Program-made: the position numbers and the translations under genes
DNA from: Perilla frutescens
Lineage: Eukaryota; Streptophyta; Magnoliopsida; Lamiales; Lamiaceae
Length of the DNA stretch: 64,000 bases
Reading direction: 5' to 3'
NCBI GenBank assembly: GCA_026008535.1
Contig: BRKX01000011.1
Coordinates: 43,012,183-43,076,182, forward strand
Notes under the pieces: model-generated
What the model was told of the DNA's origin: nothing
Seen by the model: the letters and a program-made list of their open reading frames with translations, nothing else
Databases searched by the model: none
Part shown: positions 23,664 to 35,619 of the stretch, piece by piece
Position numbering within the stretch: the stretch's first letter is position 1
Layout: every line of letters begins with the position of its first letter

Positions 23664-25024
23664 TGTTCGCTCTTTTATTTCACTTAAAAATGATCTGCAA
23701 GTGTACGAGGTAAATTATAGTAAAATACGGTGAGAATAGATATCGTATCCTCAAGGACTAGACATGCAATCCAATTAAATACCCAATTATGAATTATTCC
23801 ACTCTAGATAGATAGACAAAATAATTTTTGTATGCGAATAAAAATAAATGAACAATTTAACTAAGCAAAGAAGGCACAAGCGCAAATAAAATAACAAAGA
23901 ACTTATAAAGATGAATGGATTCCAGGGAATGCACGCATATGGACTCAACAACTTCAATTAACATACTGAACCATTTTTAATTTCTAATTCTGCAGAGGAT
24001 CACTAAAATGTCTAATCCTTCTCTCTCGAGTAAATTTTATACGTAGATCAAATGCCAAATTTTATCTCTCGATTTCAATTCATCATTTAACTCCAAAACG
24101 AACACAAGATTATCCCTCTCGTATAAATTACCAATCTCTCGATCTAGCATTTATAGGTTATGTACTCCTAATCCGTTAATCAATTTAACCTCTCTCGAGC
24201 GATAAACAATCAACTAAACATGTGTATTTATTGGCCAGATAAATTCACAAGATGATTAATTCAAGGAAACACAAGCAGAAAAAGAAACGGAACAATATTA
24301 TAAATCAAAGTCAAAAATCCATAATTGATGTAAACCCAAGAATCTCTAGAAGTGTAGCCGCTCATGTTTAAATTACATACCAAAGGAAATAACCAAACAA
24401 TTATAGCTAACATAATTAAAACAAACTAAAATTAAGAAACAACTTATGCTAGCCGAATCTTCAATCTCAGTTGATCTCTGTTGTTCTCCGTCGTTCCTCT
24501 GCTTTCTCTACTCTCCAATAGGGAAAAAGTGGTGGTTTTTTCGTGCACAATAGAGCCTTAAATAGTTGGGCCCAGGTTGGATCCAAATGAGAATCAGATA
24601 AGGAAAGAGGAAAAATCCGCCAAATTGCCGACTTAAGCATGCACTGTCCGTGCGGCTAAGGGTTCATCACGCACGGCCCGTGCACAAGTCCCTGGAGTGA
24701 TTTCTTCATGAGCTGCACGGACCGTGCAGCTTGGATGTCTTTCCGCACGGTTCGTGCGGCACCCTGCATGGGCTGTGCAGCTTTATCCCCGTTATGCACG
24801 GTCCGTACGGTCTTACTCTGAACTTTTCAGCTCCCGTTTCACGTCCGACTTCACTCCTTTTCAACTTATGACTCATTTTACTCCTCATTTGCTTCAAAAC
24901 TCAACAAACCCATCACCACAACGATAAACATAAAATGAACACAAACTTTACTCTAAAAACCTTAAAACCACCTACAAACGCATCTCGAATAAGCTTGAAA
25001 AGTATGAAAAATCCAAGCTTATCA
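23664..25024 (-). repeat. 3' LTR of Athila-2
   Basis: On the plus strand it runs from TGTTCGCTCTTTT to CCAAGCTTATCA. Six copies of a 13-bp palindromic motif (GCACGGNCCGTGC and variants) lie at about 24640-24812. Differences from the 5' LTR are concentrated in the first 200 bp, with around 14 there by eye. Confidence 0.95.
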
Positions 25025-25039
25025 ACTTCCCCAAACTTA
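25025..25039 (-). other. Polypurine tract of Athila-2
   Basis: On the minus strand the sequence TCTAAGTTTGGGGAAGT abuts the 3' LTR, as expected for the plus-strand primer. Confidence 0.85.
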
Positions 25040-26270
25040 GAGAAATGTTTGTCCTCGAACATCCACAAACCATAGAACAAAAATAGAACTAAGAACTGTA
25101 ATTGTGCAATGCTTCAGAAGATAGACCGGATCTTTACCGAACTAAGCATGCGAATCAAAATCACCATGCACAAAAACAAACTCAAAGAAAATATGCCTTC
25201 AAGAAGTGAATCTCTCTAGATGTACAATTTTCTCTCTCACTCTCAAGTGTTTGACAGGACGTGTTTACGCTCAATCATCGATTCAATGCACATAATCTAC
25301 CATAAGCTTGCAATCGATCTCATCTCTCCACTACCAAACGTGTGTTTCAAAATAAGAATCAAAAAGGACTTTTCATTGGTTGTAATGTAGGCTTCGGCTA
25401 AGGTGGGGAAAATTTGGCTAAGTGACTAAGTTGAAATAACCAACACCTCCCAACATTACAATTCCTCAGTAAGATCATCTTAGATCATCTTCCAACCTTT
25501 ACCCTCAATGTTCATCCCTATAAGACTCTTTGAGTCTTATTAATCCCCTTGGTATAAGGTATTTCTATGCTCGCTCTTTATATATATATTTTTTTCTTTT
25601 TTTTTTCTTTTTTTTAAAATAGTCGATACGAGCATCAAAATCTTTACCGATTTCTGGGCTATAATCTTCTACAACCACACCAACTACCCATCACTCCACA
25701 GATTTCACTGCCTTTTCCACAAGTTTTCAACAAAAAGGTACTCAAAGAAATAGGCTTCACAGCTCAATGTGGCTAACTAAGGAGATTCAAATTATTAAGG
25801 TCAGTGTATAGATAATTTTCGGCTATCAAAAATGGCCTTAAATCATTTTCAAATTCTCAACACACAACACATAGCCTTGAGAGAGATTAGAAAGCAAGTT
25901 CTAGAGAATACACACACGATCGATACTCACACCATAAACAAACAAGACTACCAGTCTTGGATTCAAACTCTCTCATGCTCAATCACATTTCAAAGGCATA
26001 AATCTAAGAATCTATCAACGCACATAGCAATTTATCAACACATACCCCATTTGCAAATTTCCAATTCTAACCAATTCATCATTAGCTAATCAAGTTCCCT
26101 AGATTCCAACTTCTATGCTCTGCAAATATTCTTAGACATATCCATACATACCATCCTAACAATCGGACACATCCAACTGAATCCATTAATACAAACCAGC
26201 AAAGTTCTAAAAAAAACATAAAAGATACCATATAAAATGAAGACATTCAGGATATCACCCACACCCCCTT
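25040..26270 (-). other. Athila-2 non-coding 3' tail
   Basis: About 1.2 kb between the end of ORF3 and the polypurine tract, with no long frame. It matches the corresponding tail of Athila-1. A T-rich run with TTTTTCTTTTTT lies at about 25580-25615, and an internal purine run (minus strand AATAAGTTTGGAGAAGGGGG) lies at about 26265-26285. Confidence 0.8.
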
Positions 26271-26339
26271 CTCCAAACTTATTCACACGACAGTGAATGA
26301 AGTTTGGAGAGACAAAAGTGAAATATCCTGAAGTCTAAC

Positions 26340-27690
26340 TCACTCCGGGGGCAGCTGAGGTTGATAAGTCGGGTAGGACTTCCACTGCTGCATCATCTGC
26401 ATCATCCGCACAACATTGGCATCCACGTTGCCCACACGATCATACATCCCATCCATGTATCCACTCATGTGGTGGACAGCAGTCTCCATACCCTGCATCC
26501 GAGTCTCCAGTCCTTCCATCCGATGCCCCATGCTCTCCATCCACTCATCCTATGTCGGCTGTCTCGGACGGCGTCTATGTCGTGTAGATGACTCAAGAGC
26601 CTCCTCGGTCGGACCCTGAGCTTGCTCCTTGTGCTGCCCAGCCATCTCTGGACCTCCCTCAATAGCAAGATGTCGAGGTGGTGCGGAATGTGTGGGATTG
26701 AGGCGATGACGCCATGGTAACTGGACCGGGCACGCCGCAATAGCTCGAACATGATCTGCCATATTCATCTGCCAGTTGTATTGGTTCTCCTATCTAGATA
26801 CGTTCGTGAGAGTGGGGTGGGGAAGTGGAAAGTGATCGTCCACCTGTTGCACCAAGAACCAACGTTGTGCATTATCCACTCGAAGAAAGTCCATATTCTT
26901 TAGCACATCCACAGTCAACAAGTGCTCTCCTTCCGCAGCATCCCAATCAGAGCTGTCGATACCACAGTAATCAGCAATCGGGGTAATGATACCCCCACAA
27001 CATAGAGTGCCGCCTCTCTTAGCCGCTGTACGCTCTAGGTGCAGAGCTATGAATGCTCACAAATCAATAGGCCGCCCCTGAAGAATGTTCCACAGAAGAA
27101 ACAACTCAGTCGTCTGTACCCCTCCACTATCATATCTAGCAAATGGCAGACTAGCACAAGCTCGTTGAATGTAATGGAGTACAGGGTTACGGATATGTGT
27201 GGATTTAGCGAGCTGGGGCTCATAACAGTTGGCACCCCCCGGTGCATGAAGAGTGATCTAATTCCAAAAGTGATCGCGGTCATAGTCTTCCGGCTCGAAA
27301 AAGATGTCACCATTGCAGCCAAAGATAGCATTCAACTCCTCCACAGTGATCACAAAATCTTGATTAGCCAGACGGAATTCAATTTGTTCAACTGAAGCAG
27401 GGGACAAATTCTTAATCACCTTCAGGGTACTCAATAATTCCAAAGTCATACGTCGATAAGACGGCCAATGACTCGTAAAGATGGTAGAGAGCCCACCTCG
27501 TCTGCATAGCGTCCAAAATGAGTTCTCCATGCCCAAGTCTTGAAGTACCTTGAAAATCCAAATGAACAAGCCGATCCCACACCTCTTGGTGATGATCGTC
27601 GGGAAGAACCACCCTAAAACTTCACGGGTGGTGACGGTCGGCCGCAGCGCGATTTCCCCTTCTTGACATCTTGTATGTACCTAAACAAAT
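26340..27690 (-). pseudogene. Third ORF of Athila-2 (Athila ORF-like, env position), broken
   Basis: Downstream of pol lies a further coding region read in at least two frames. Recognisable parts are EVWDRLVHLDFQG (about 27570), SYRRMTLELLSTLKVI and FVITVEELNAIFGCNGD (27300-27490), HYIQRACASLPFARYDSGG and LFLLWNILQGRPIDL (27070-27170), LKNMDFLRVDNAQRWF (about 26890), and a Met-rich heptad segment MEGLETRMQGMETAVHHM likely forming a coiled coil (26340-26530). Stops occur after HFWN, after PIDL, near 26790 and near 26550. The position and the LTLELLSTL...DELN-type core resemble the extra ORF of Athila elements. Its function is not known to me and no transmembrane segment is evident. Confidence 0.65.
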
Positions 27691-28434
27691 AGGATGTGAG
27701 GCAAGAACCAAGGGAAAAATCGACGAAAAATGAGTGACTTGGAGCTAGACGACTTGAACCAATATGTGAACACGACCCCCTCGAAACCACTACCAATCAA
27801 GAACAAATACTCAAAAGCAATCTTCACAACACAAACCAAGCACCCATAAAAAAATATAGCACAATTTATCTCCAAAACCTCAAAATTAGGGAAATTCCAC
27901 AAGTATCACGAGATGTCCTAAGCAATTCCACACCAAGAAGCATCAAGGAGCCTTAAAACATAAGGAAATACAAAATATTCAAGCCTAGCAAGTCAACATT
28001 GTGCACAACAGCTCAAATAAGTATGCCTACTAAGTGTTTGTGAAAATGCCCCAAAGAATTCATTAAGAAAATTAACAAATTGGGGCCTCCAATCATGTAC
28101 CCAAGGCTCAATTAAACCACCAACCAACTCACCATAATCAAGAGTGGAAGATTACATACCTTAATTGGAGAGAATTCGAAGTTGAAAAGAAAACCCCCTT
28201 TCTTCCTTTCAAAAGAGGCGAAAATGCCTCAAACTTCAACTCAATGTGTGTGTGGGTGTTGTAATCAAGATGTCGAAGGTTGTTAATGGAAGATTGATGG
28301 TGATTTGTGTGTGGTGATGGTGGAAAGGAAGAGTGAGGTGAGATGAAGAGGTGTGTGCGGTTGTGGAAAGGAAGATGGGGAAATAAACATTACCGTGGAA
28401 CACAAGGGGGTCGCCCATCTTTAAAATTGGGCCG
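27691..28434 (-). other. Athila-2 region between palindromic leader and ORF3
   Basis: No supported frame is seen; short frames here are low complexity (His/Thr/Pro-rich at 28236-28418). It probably forms the leader or the degraded N-terminal part of ORF3. Confidence 0.5.
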
Positions 28435-28585
28435 CACAGGCCGTGCGCCTAGCCTGCCTTGGCGCACGGTCCGTGCAGAACTTTCTGGACCTATTTTCCT
28501 TATTACCGCACGGGCCGTGCACTAAGGTGCACGGTCCGTACGGTCCCTTTTTCTTTGTTAAGAAACGTTATCTGCACGAAAAAAA
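28435..28585 (-). promoter_or_regulatory. Palindrome cluster and splice-acceptor-like site after integrase of Athila-2
   Basis: Four palindromic motifs lie at 28435-28546: GCACAGGCCGTGC, GCACGGTCCGTGC, GCACGGGCCGTGC and GCACGGTCCGTAC. They are the same motif as in the LTRs. Just upstream on the minus strand is TTTTTTTTCGTGCAG, a good splice acceptor also present in Athila-1. A subgenomic, spliced RNA for ORF3 would use such an acceptor; this is inference. Confidence 0.5.
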
Positions 28586-28699
28586 AACCAAAACGAAACA
28601 CAAAGACAACACAAGTAAAAGAATAAAAACCACCAAAAAGAAAGAGAAAAGAACTTAAACAAACCAAAAATTGGGTTGCCTCCCAAGAAGCGCTTGGTT

Positions 28700-30085
28700 T
28701 AACGTCTCGAGCTCGACAAACTGACATGATCTCAATCATCCTCCAAGAAGATGGTAGACACCTCACTCTTCTGCTCGGAAGAATAATATCTCTTGATTCG
28801 TTGGCCATTAACCCGGAAAAAGTCCCCCTCTTGAGGCAGTAACTCCACAGTGCCATTATGCTCACTGAGCTTCCGGATCACAAAGGGACCCGACCATCTG
28901 GACTTCAATTTTCCAGGAAAGAGTCTCAATCTGGAATTGAACAAAAGCACTGACCCCCCCACCTCGAAATCCTTCTTGGTGATCATTTTGTCATGGAACC
29001 GCTTTGTCCGTTCCTTATATAGCTTTGAGCTCTCATAGGCTTCATCCCGGAATTCCTCCAATTGATTAAGGAGCATAGCACGATTTTCACCCGCAGCTTG
29101 GAGATCCATATTCAACTTCTTCACTACCCAATACGACTTCTGCTCCAATTCCACAGGCAAGTGACAAGACTTTCCGAACACAATCTGATATGGGAAAAAA
29201 CCTAAGGCAGTCTTGTAGGTGGTCCGATATGCCCACAGTGCATCATCAAGCTTAGGCGCCTAATCATTGTGAGTGACGCCCACTGTCTTTTCCAATACTT
29301 GCTTGACTTCCCGATTTGCTAATTTGGCTTGTCCATTGGCCTGAGGGTAGTATGCTGTGGTAACTCGATGCTTGACTCCATATTTGGCCAAGAGAAGGTT
29401 CATCCACTTATTGCAGAAGTGTTTTCTTCCATCACTGATGATAGCTCGAGGGGTTCCAAACCTCGTGGAGATGTTATTCCTTAAGAAATTCAAAACCACC
29501 CTGGCATCATTGGTTTTGGTGGGAATGGCTTCAATCCACCGAGAGACATAGTCAACTGCAAGGAGAATATAGAGGTTTCCTTCAGAGGAGGGGAAAGGAC
29601 CCATGAATTCGATTCCCCATACATCAAACAGCTCCACCTCGACTATGCTTGTCAAAGGCATCTCGTTCCTTTTTGAAATATTTTCGGTCCGCTGGCACCT
29701 ATCACACTGCAATGCATATAACTGACATTCATAAAAGATAGAAGGCCAGTAAAATCCAGACTGTAAAACCTTAGCTGCAGTACAGTTGGGACCAAAATGG
29801 CCACCGCTAGGGGAAGAATGACACTGCTGGACGATTGGAATCCACTCTTCTTGGGGCACACACCGCCTAATTACCATGTCAGCACAACGGCGATAGAGAT
29901 ACGGCTCATTCCAATAATAAAATTTCACATCATGCAAGAACTTCTTCTTTTGATATGGCCCAAAATCCGGAGGAAGCACTCCTCCAACCAAAAAATTAAC
30001 AAAGTCCGCGTACCATGGGAAGCTAGACTCGACCACTAACAACTCTTCATCGGGAAACGCCTCTTTAATGGGTGCCCGGTTCTCA
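28700..30085 (-). pseudogene. Athila-2 integrase
   Basis: This is a Ty3/gypsy integrase. The zinc-binding part includes HSSPSGGHFGPNCTAAKVL and CDRCQRTENISKRNEMP (about 29690-29830). The core holds DVWGIEFMGPF (first Asp), IISDGRKHFCNKW (second Asp) and NGQAKLANREVKQVLEKTV, where the usual catalytic Glu (GQAE) is Lys. A TAG near 29262 interrupts before ALWAYRTTYKTALGF. The C-terminal part continues through FGKSCHLPVELEQKSYWVV to NSRLRLFPGKLKSRWSGPF and ends at 28732. The Lys and the stop both argue against activity. Confidence 0.92.
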
Positions 30086-30560
30086 ATGCGGCTCTTATCC
30101 GTTTCTAGCCACGACAAGTGATTCGCCACCACATTCTCGCATCCCTTCTTATCTCGGATCTCACAGTCAAATTCCTGTAAAAGTAAAATCCATTGGATTA
30201 GTCTAGGTTTGGCATCCTTTTTGTCAAAAAGATACCTAATAGCAGCATGATCAGTGTAAACAATTGTCTTGGTGCCAATCAAATAAGATCAAAATTTGTC
30301 AAAAGCGAACACCACTGCCAACATCTCTTTCTCGGTGGTCGTGTAATTTCTCTGAGCTGCATCGAACATCTTACTAGTGTAATAAATCACGCGGAACAAC
30401 TTCTCCCGCTTTTGATCAAGCGCCACTCCCAAGGCGTAATCACTAGCATCACACATAAGCTCAAATGGCTGTGTCTAATCAGGAGTCACCAACACAGAAG
30501 CACTAACTAGTGCTTTCTTCAAAATCTCGAATCCCTGCAGACAAGCTTCATCAAAATTAA
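30086..30560 (-). pseudogene. Athila-2 RNase H
   Basis: Motifs in order are FDEACLQGFEILKKALV (about 30540), LMCDASDYALGVALDQKR (about 30450-30400), YYTSKMFDAAQRNY, TEKEMLAVVFAFDKF (about 30340-30300), and VYTDHAAIRYLFDKKD (about 30265-30220). Catalytic Asp and Glu positions are present. Stops lie after LVTPD (about 30478) and after FDKF (about 30286). The domain continues directly into the integrase frame. Confidence 0.9.
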
Positions 30561-31766
30561 ATGGAATATCCTTTTCTAATAAACGGCACATGGGCTGTGT
30601 AATTTTAGAAAAATTGGTAATAAATCATTTATAAAACCCGACATGCCCAAGGAAGCTCTTAACACCTTCTCGTTGGCGGGTGGAGGCAATTTCTCAATGG
30701 CTACTACCTTAGCTCTATCAACTTCCAAACCTGCAACAGAGATACGATGACCAAGTACAACACCATCTCTAACCATAAAATGGAATTTTTTCCAATTCAA
30801 AACCAAGTTAGTCTCCTCATATCTGTGTAAAACACGAATGAGATTATGCAGACAATGATCGAATAATGAGCCATACACAGAAAAGTCATCCATAAACACT
30901 TCCATAATATTTTCAATTAAATCATGAAAGATGACCATCATACAACGCTGGAAGGTAGCCGGTGCATTACACAATCCAAAAGACATTTATCAGAAAGAAA
31001 AAACACCATAAGGACAAATAAAAGTAGTTTTATGTTGATCCTCAAGAGAAATGGCAATTTGATTATATCCTGAATAACCATCCAAAAAATAGTAAAATTC
31101 ATGCCCAACTAACCTATCCAACATCTGATCAATAAAAGGCAAAGGAAAGTGATCTTTTCGGGTGTCTTCATTCAGTTTTCTATAGTCAATACAAATTCAC
31201 CAACCGTTAACTACCCGTGTAGCCACAACTTCCCTAGTTTGCTCATTTTTTACCACAGTGACTCCCCCTTTCTTAGCGACCACTTGGGTGGGACTCACCC
31301 ATTCACTATCAGAAATAGGAAATACAATGCCATGATCAAGCCACTTAAGAACTTCCTTTTTCACTACCTCTTGCATAACATGATTAAGACGACGCTGATG
31401 TTGTACACAAGGCTTATATGACTCTTCCATCAAAATCCTATGCATGCAAATAGATGAACTAATTCCTTTCAAATCAGCTAACGACCAACCTATAGCAGAT
31501 TTATATTCTTTAAGCACCGCAAGCAACTGGCGCAATTCACCATCAGATAATGCAGAAGACACAATCACAGGAAAAGTGTTACCTTCACCTAGATATGCAT
31601 ACATTAAATGACTGGAAAGCTCCTTCAATGGTGGAGCCTCTTCTACCTCAACTAGCTTAGTGTCAGGTGCTTGTTCACCCTCTTTGATACTCCACAAACT
31701 CTCGAATTGTGGGTCTTCCAGCTCTAACTCTTGAAAAGCCTGTAAAGCACTTACACTTTCAAACAA
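30561..31766 (-). pseudogene. Athila-2 reverse transcriptase
   Basis: The frame has IGWSLADLKGISSSICMHRI, RRLNHVMQEVVKKEVLKWL, ISDSEWVSPTQVVAKKGG and VVNGW, then after a stop at about 31199 ICIDYRKLNEDTRKDHFPLP, QMLDRLVGHEFYYFLDGYSG and TTFICPYGVFSF, and after a second stop near 30989 SFGLCNAPATFQRCM and the catalytic EVFMDDFSVYG (about 30895). FMDD/FxDD is the gypsy form of the catalytic box. A premature end at about 30576-30620 precedes RNase H. Confidence 0.93.
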
Positions 31767-32327
31767 TTCTACATCATCAAAGTCAATAATTAAAATGCAA
31801 GAAAAAATAGAATTGCGAAGACAAAATTCCAGAGGATCAGAGGAAAAGCTTTTAGCTTGTTCTTCATCGACACAAGCGTGAATAACATCGACGGATTTGC
31901 ATTTTTCTGTCTCCCCTTAGAGCTTCATAGCATCATCGATAGAATAGACCATTTGCTCATCATTGACTCGAAGCGTCAAATCCCCCTTTTGCATGTCAAT
32001 GAGGGCTCGGCCAGTAGCAAGAAAGGGTCTTCCTAAAATCAGAGAAAATTCGTGATCCTCTTCCATCTCCAACACGACAAAGTCGACAAGAAAGATAAAC
32101 TTGTTGACTTTGACCAACACGTCTTCCACGATCCCCTTAGGATGTTTAACTGATCTATCAGCAAGTTGCAGCGTTATAGAAGGTGGCTTCACTGTCCCCA
32201 AACCAAGCTTCTTGAAGATAGACATCGACATTAGATTAATGCTAGCCCCTAAGTCGCAAAGCACTTTGTTGAAATAAGTGCTTCCGATCACGCAAGGAAT
32301 AGTGAAACTCTCCGGATCCTTCAACTT
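31767..32327 (-). pseudogene. Athila-2 aspartic protease and linker
   Basis: The protease includes FTIPCVIGSTYFNKVLCDLG, ASINLMSMSIFKKLGLG, LQLADRSVKHPKGIVEDVLV and ILGRPFLATGRALIDMQKGD. The active site reads D-L-G-A, as in Athila-1, so it looks like a lineage feature. A TAA at about 32325 separates it from gag, and a TAG at 31917-31919 ends it before the linker to RT. Confidence 0.88.
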
Positions 32328-34091
32328 CTAAGGGAGCTTCCGTTGGATGATAGCACTGCACTCTTCAGTCAAATTCACCATCGCATACTCTTCAATCCTT
32401 CTCTTCTTAGCCACGATGTCCTTTAAAAATTTGGCATAATTAGGCATCTGTTCAATCACCTCGGCAAAAGGAATATTTATGGACAATTTCTTGAAAATCT
32501 TAAGAAATTTTACGAACTGAGCATCCTTAACTTGCTTCTTTTGCCTTTGTGGGAATGGCAATGGTAACTGAATTAGATTCCGTGACCATCTCTGGCGTCT
32601 TCTCTACCCCTTCTTCACCTTCTGCAGCTGCTTTCCCACTAGTCTGCTCAACTTGCTTTGGCATCTTAGGGCCGTCATACTGCTTTCCATTCCTCAACTG
32701 AATAGCTTGGCACTGTTCCTTTGAATTGATCTCCGTATTGCTCGGAAACTGTCTCTTTAGTTGTTGATTTCCGATAGCCTTGGCAATCTGGCCAACCTGC
32801 ATCTCTAACGATTTCATTTGCGCTCCAATGTTGGTTGAGAACTTGTTGAATGAGACTGCCAAGTTGTCAACCTTTGCAGCCTCTGTATCCATCCTCTGCT
32901 TGGTGGCTTGCATGAATGATCCTAAAAAATCCTCCAGATCTGGTTTCTTTCCTTCAGTAATAACTCCATTTGTGGTAGAAAAACCAGGAGGTGGATGCTG
33001 AAAATTGTTGGGGTTGGAATAATTGAGCCTATCTCGATTTTCGTACTGCGGACTGCCTTGGTTCTATCGGTAGTTATTATTATAGCCACGTCCCTGCATA
33101 TAATTAATGTCTGCTGGACCATCATGAACTGCAGCTACATAATTAGGTGCTACCTCAGATGGTAGAGCACTGTTCTTTGTTAATAAGGTAATGGCCTTCG
33201 CTATAGTAGACATCTGAGCTGTCAACTCCTTCAAATCATCAGAGGATGATGAGATTTCAGCTACCCGACAAACTGAATTTCTCTGTGATGGCCACTGAGC
33301 ACTATTCGATGCCATCCTTTCCAACAATGCTACAGCTTCTTCTGTAGACATCTCCAACAAGGCCCCTCCTGTAGCCGCATCTATTTTGTCCCGTGTGGCT
33401 TCCATCAGTCCATTGTAGAAGTAACAAACCTGTTGATCAGACCGGAACCCATGTTTCGGGCACTTTCGAATGAGATCTCTGAATCTCTCCCATGCTTCGT
33501 GCAACGGCTCTTGGTCGAACTGCCTAAATTGTGTAATCTCATTTTTCATCATCAGTGTCTTGCTCGGAGGGCAATACTTTGCCAAGAAATGTTTAGACAG
33601 CTCGGGCCATGTATTAACGGAATCAGCATCTAAAGATTGATACCATAACTTTGCCTTATCTCGCAAAGAGAACGAGAAAAGGTGGAGCCTAATAGTGTCT
33701 GATCCAACTCCATTAATCTTGACAGTTCTGCAGATTTCAAGAAACTGCGCCAAATGCGCATGCGGATCCTCCAGTGCTCCGCCCCCAAACTGATTCTGTT
33801 GCACCATCAAAACAAGTCCCGAATTCAGCTCAAAGTTGTTAGCATCGATAGCCGGCATATTCAGGCCACCATAATGGCCAGTGGTGCTACAGCTTGTGGC
33901 TCTTGTTGCTGCTGTTGCCTTAGTAATGCTCTGAGCTCATCCATTTCACGGTGCATGGCAGCCATTTCCTCTTCCCTAGTAGCCGCCATCTTCACAGCTC
34001 TGTTCCTCTCTGCCTGCCGGTGTCTAGTAGAGGCCTCGATCTCAGGGTCAAAAGGTACTAAATCAGTTGTGCCTTTAGACTGCAAGTTCAT
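32328..34091 (-). pseudogene. Athila-2 gag, frameshifted
   Basis: Gag starts at ATG 34091 (MNLQSKGTTDLVPFDPEIE) with a helical Glu/Arg/Gln-rich N-terminus (EEEMAAMHREMDELRALL). A one-base frame change near 33880-33900 leads into the main gag core from MPAIDANNFELNSG (33858). This holds FLEICRTVKINGVGSDTIRL, AKLWYQSLDADSVNTWPEL, FLAKYCPPSKT and EAWERFRDLIRKCPKHGF. A stop after NNYR (33064) and a frame change near 32540 separate further pieces up to NLTEECSAIIQRKLP. It would build the particle shell; in this state it could not be made as one protein. Confidence 0.92.
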
Positions 34092-34230
34092 AAACTACCT
34101 GCTAAACAATAAAAGTTTAAAATGCAGCAGAAACTGAATAGCCGAGAAACTAAAAGTAAATAAATACTAAATCTACAGTCTAAAGTAAAGCAGAATAATC
34201 GAATCAAATAGAAATCAGAATTACTCTAGT

Positions 34231-34246
34231 CCTCGGCAACGGCGCT
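34231..34246 (-). other. Primer binding site of Athila-2 (tRNA-Asp type)
   Basis: On the minus strand the sequence TAGCGCCGTTGCCGAGG follows the 5' LTR by about 7 nt. It corresponds to the site in Athila-1. Confidence 0.85.
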
Positions 34247-34253
34247 AAAAACT

Positions 34254-35614
34254 TGTTCGCTCTTTTATTTCACTTAAAAACGACCCGCAAGTGTACGAGG
34301 CAAATTATAGTAAAATACAGTGAGAACATATATTTTATCCTCAGGGACTAGACATACAATCCAATTAAATACCCAATTATGAGTTATTCCACTCTAGATA
34401 GATAGACAAAATAATTTTTTGTATGAGAATAAAAATAAATAAACAATTTAACTAAGCAAAGAAGGCACAAGCGCAAATAAAATAACAAAGAACTTATAAA
34501 GATGAATGGATTCCAAGGAATGCACGCATATGGACTCAACAACTTCAATTAACATACTGAACCATTTTTAATTTCTAATTCTGCAGAGGATCACTAAAAT
34601 GTCTAATCTTTCTCTCTCGAGTAAGTTTTAAACGTAGATCAAATGCCAAATTTTATCTCTCGATTTCAATTCGTCATTTAACTCCAAAACGAACACAAGA
34701 TTATCCCTCTCGTATAAATCACCAATCTCTCGATCTAGCATTTATAGGTTATGTACTCCTAATCCGTTAATCAATTTAACCTCTTTCGAGAGATAAACAA
34801 TAACTAAATATGTGTATTTATTGGCCAGATAAATTCACAAGAGGATTAATTCAAGGAAACATAAGCAGAAAAAGAAACGGAACAATATTATAAATCAAAG
34901 TCAAAAATCCATAATTGATGTAAACCCTAGAATCTCTAGATGTTTAGCCGCTCATGTTTAAATTACAAACCAAAGGAAATACCCAAACAATTGTAGCTAA
35001 CATAATTAAAACAAACTAAAATTAAGAAACCACTTATGCTGGCCGAATCTTCAATCTCAGTTGATCTCTGTTGTTCTCCGTCATTCCTCTGCTTTCTCTA
35101 CTCTCCAATAGGGAAAAAGTGGTGGTTTTTTCGTGCACAATAGAGCCTTAAATAGTTGGGCCCAGTTTTGATCCAAATCAGAATCAGATAAGAAAAGAGG
35201 AAAAATCCGCCAAATTGCCGACTTAAGCATGCACGGTCCGTGCAGCTAAGGGTTCATCACACACGGCCCGTGCACAAGTCCCTGGAGTGATTTCTTCATG
35301 AGCTGCACGGGCCTTGCAGCTTGGATGTCTTTTCGCTCGGTCCGTGCGGTACCCTGCACGGGCCGTGCAGCTTTATCCCCGTTATGCACGGTCCGTGCGG
35401 TCTTACTCCGAACTTTTCAGCTCCCGTTTCACGTCCGACTTCACTCCTTTTCAACTTATGACTCATTTTACTCCTCACTTGCTTTAAAACTCAACAAACC
35501 CATCATCGCAACGATAAATATAAAATGAACACAAACTTTACTCTAAAAACCTAAAAACCACCTACAAACGCATCTCGAATAAGCTCGAAAAGTATGAAAA
35601 ATCTGAGCTTATCA
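34254..35614 (-). repeat. 5' LTR of Athila-2
   Basis: On the plus strand it runs from TGTTCGCTCTTTT to CTGAGCTTATCA. The palindrome cluster lies at about 35230-35402. Promoter function for the element RNA is expected here. The short frames at 35296-35528 come from the palindrome cluster. Confidence 0.95.
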
Positions 35615-35619
35615 GCAAT

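Larger units (their letters stand above)
23664..35614 (-). mobile_element. Athila-like Ty3/gypsy element Athila-2, structurally complete (11,951 bp)
   Basis: Two LTRs of equal length (1361 bp each) flank the internal region, and perfect 5-bp duplications GCAAT lie outside (23659-23663 and 35615-35619). On the minus strand the order is LTR, tRNA-Asp-type primer site, gag, protease, RT, RNase H, integrase, a leader with palindromes, a third ORF, polypurine tract, LTR. RT preceding integrase marks Ty3/gypsy; long LTRs, the primer site and gag sequence fit Athila. Several stops and frame changes and an altered integrase catalytic residue suggest it is no longer autonomous. Confidence 0.95.

Noticed and set aside
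24706..24927. Frames on both strands in the LTR palindrome region
   Set aside because: They arise from the GC-rich palindrome cluster and read through on both strands because the motif is symmetric; no domain is present.
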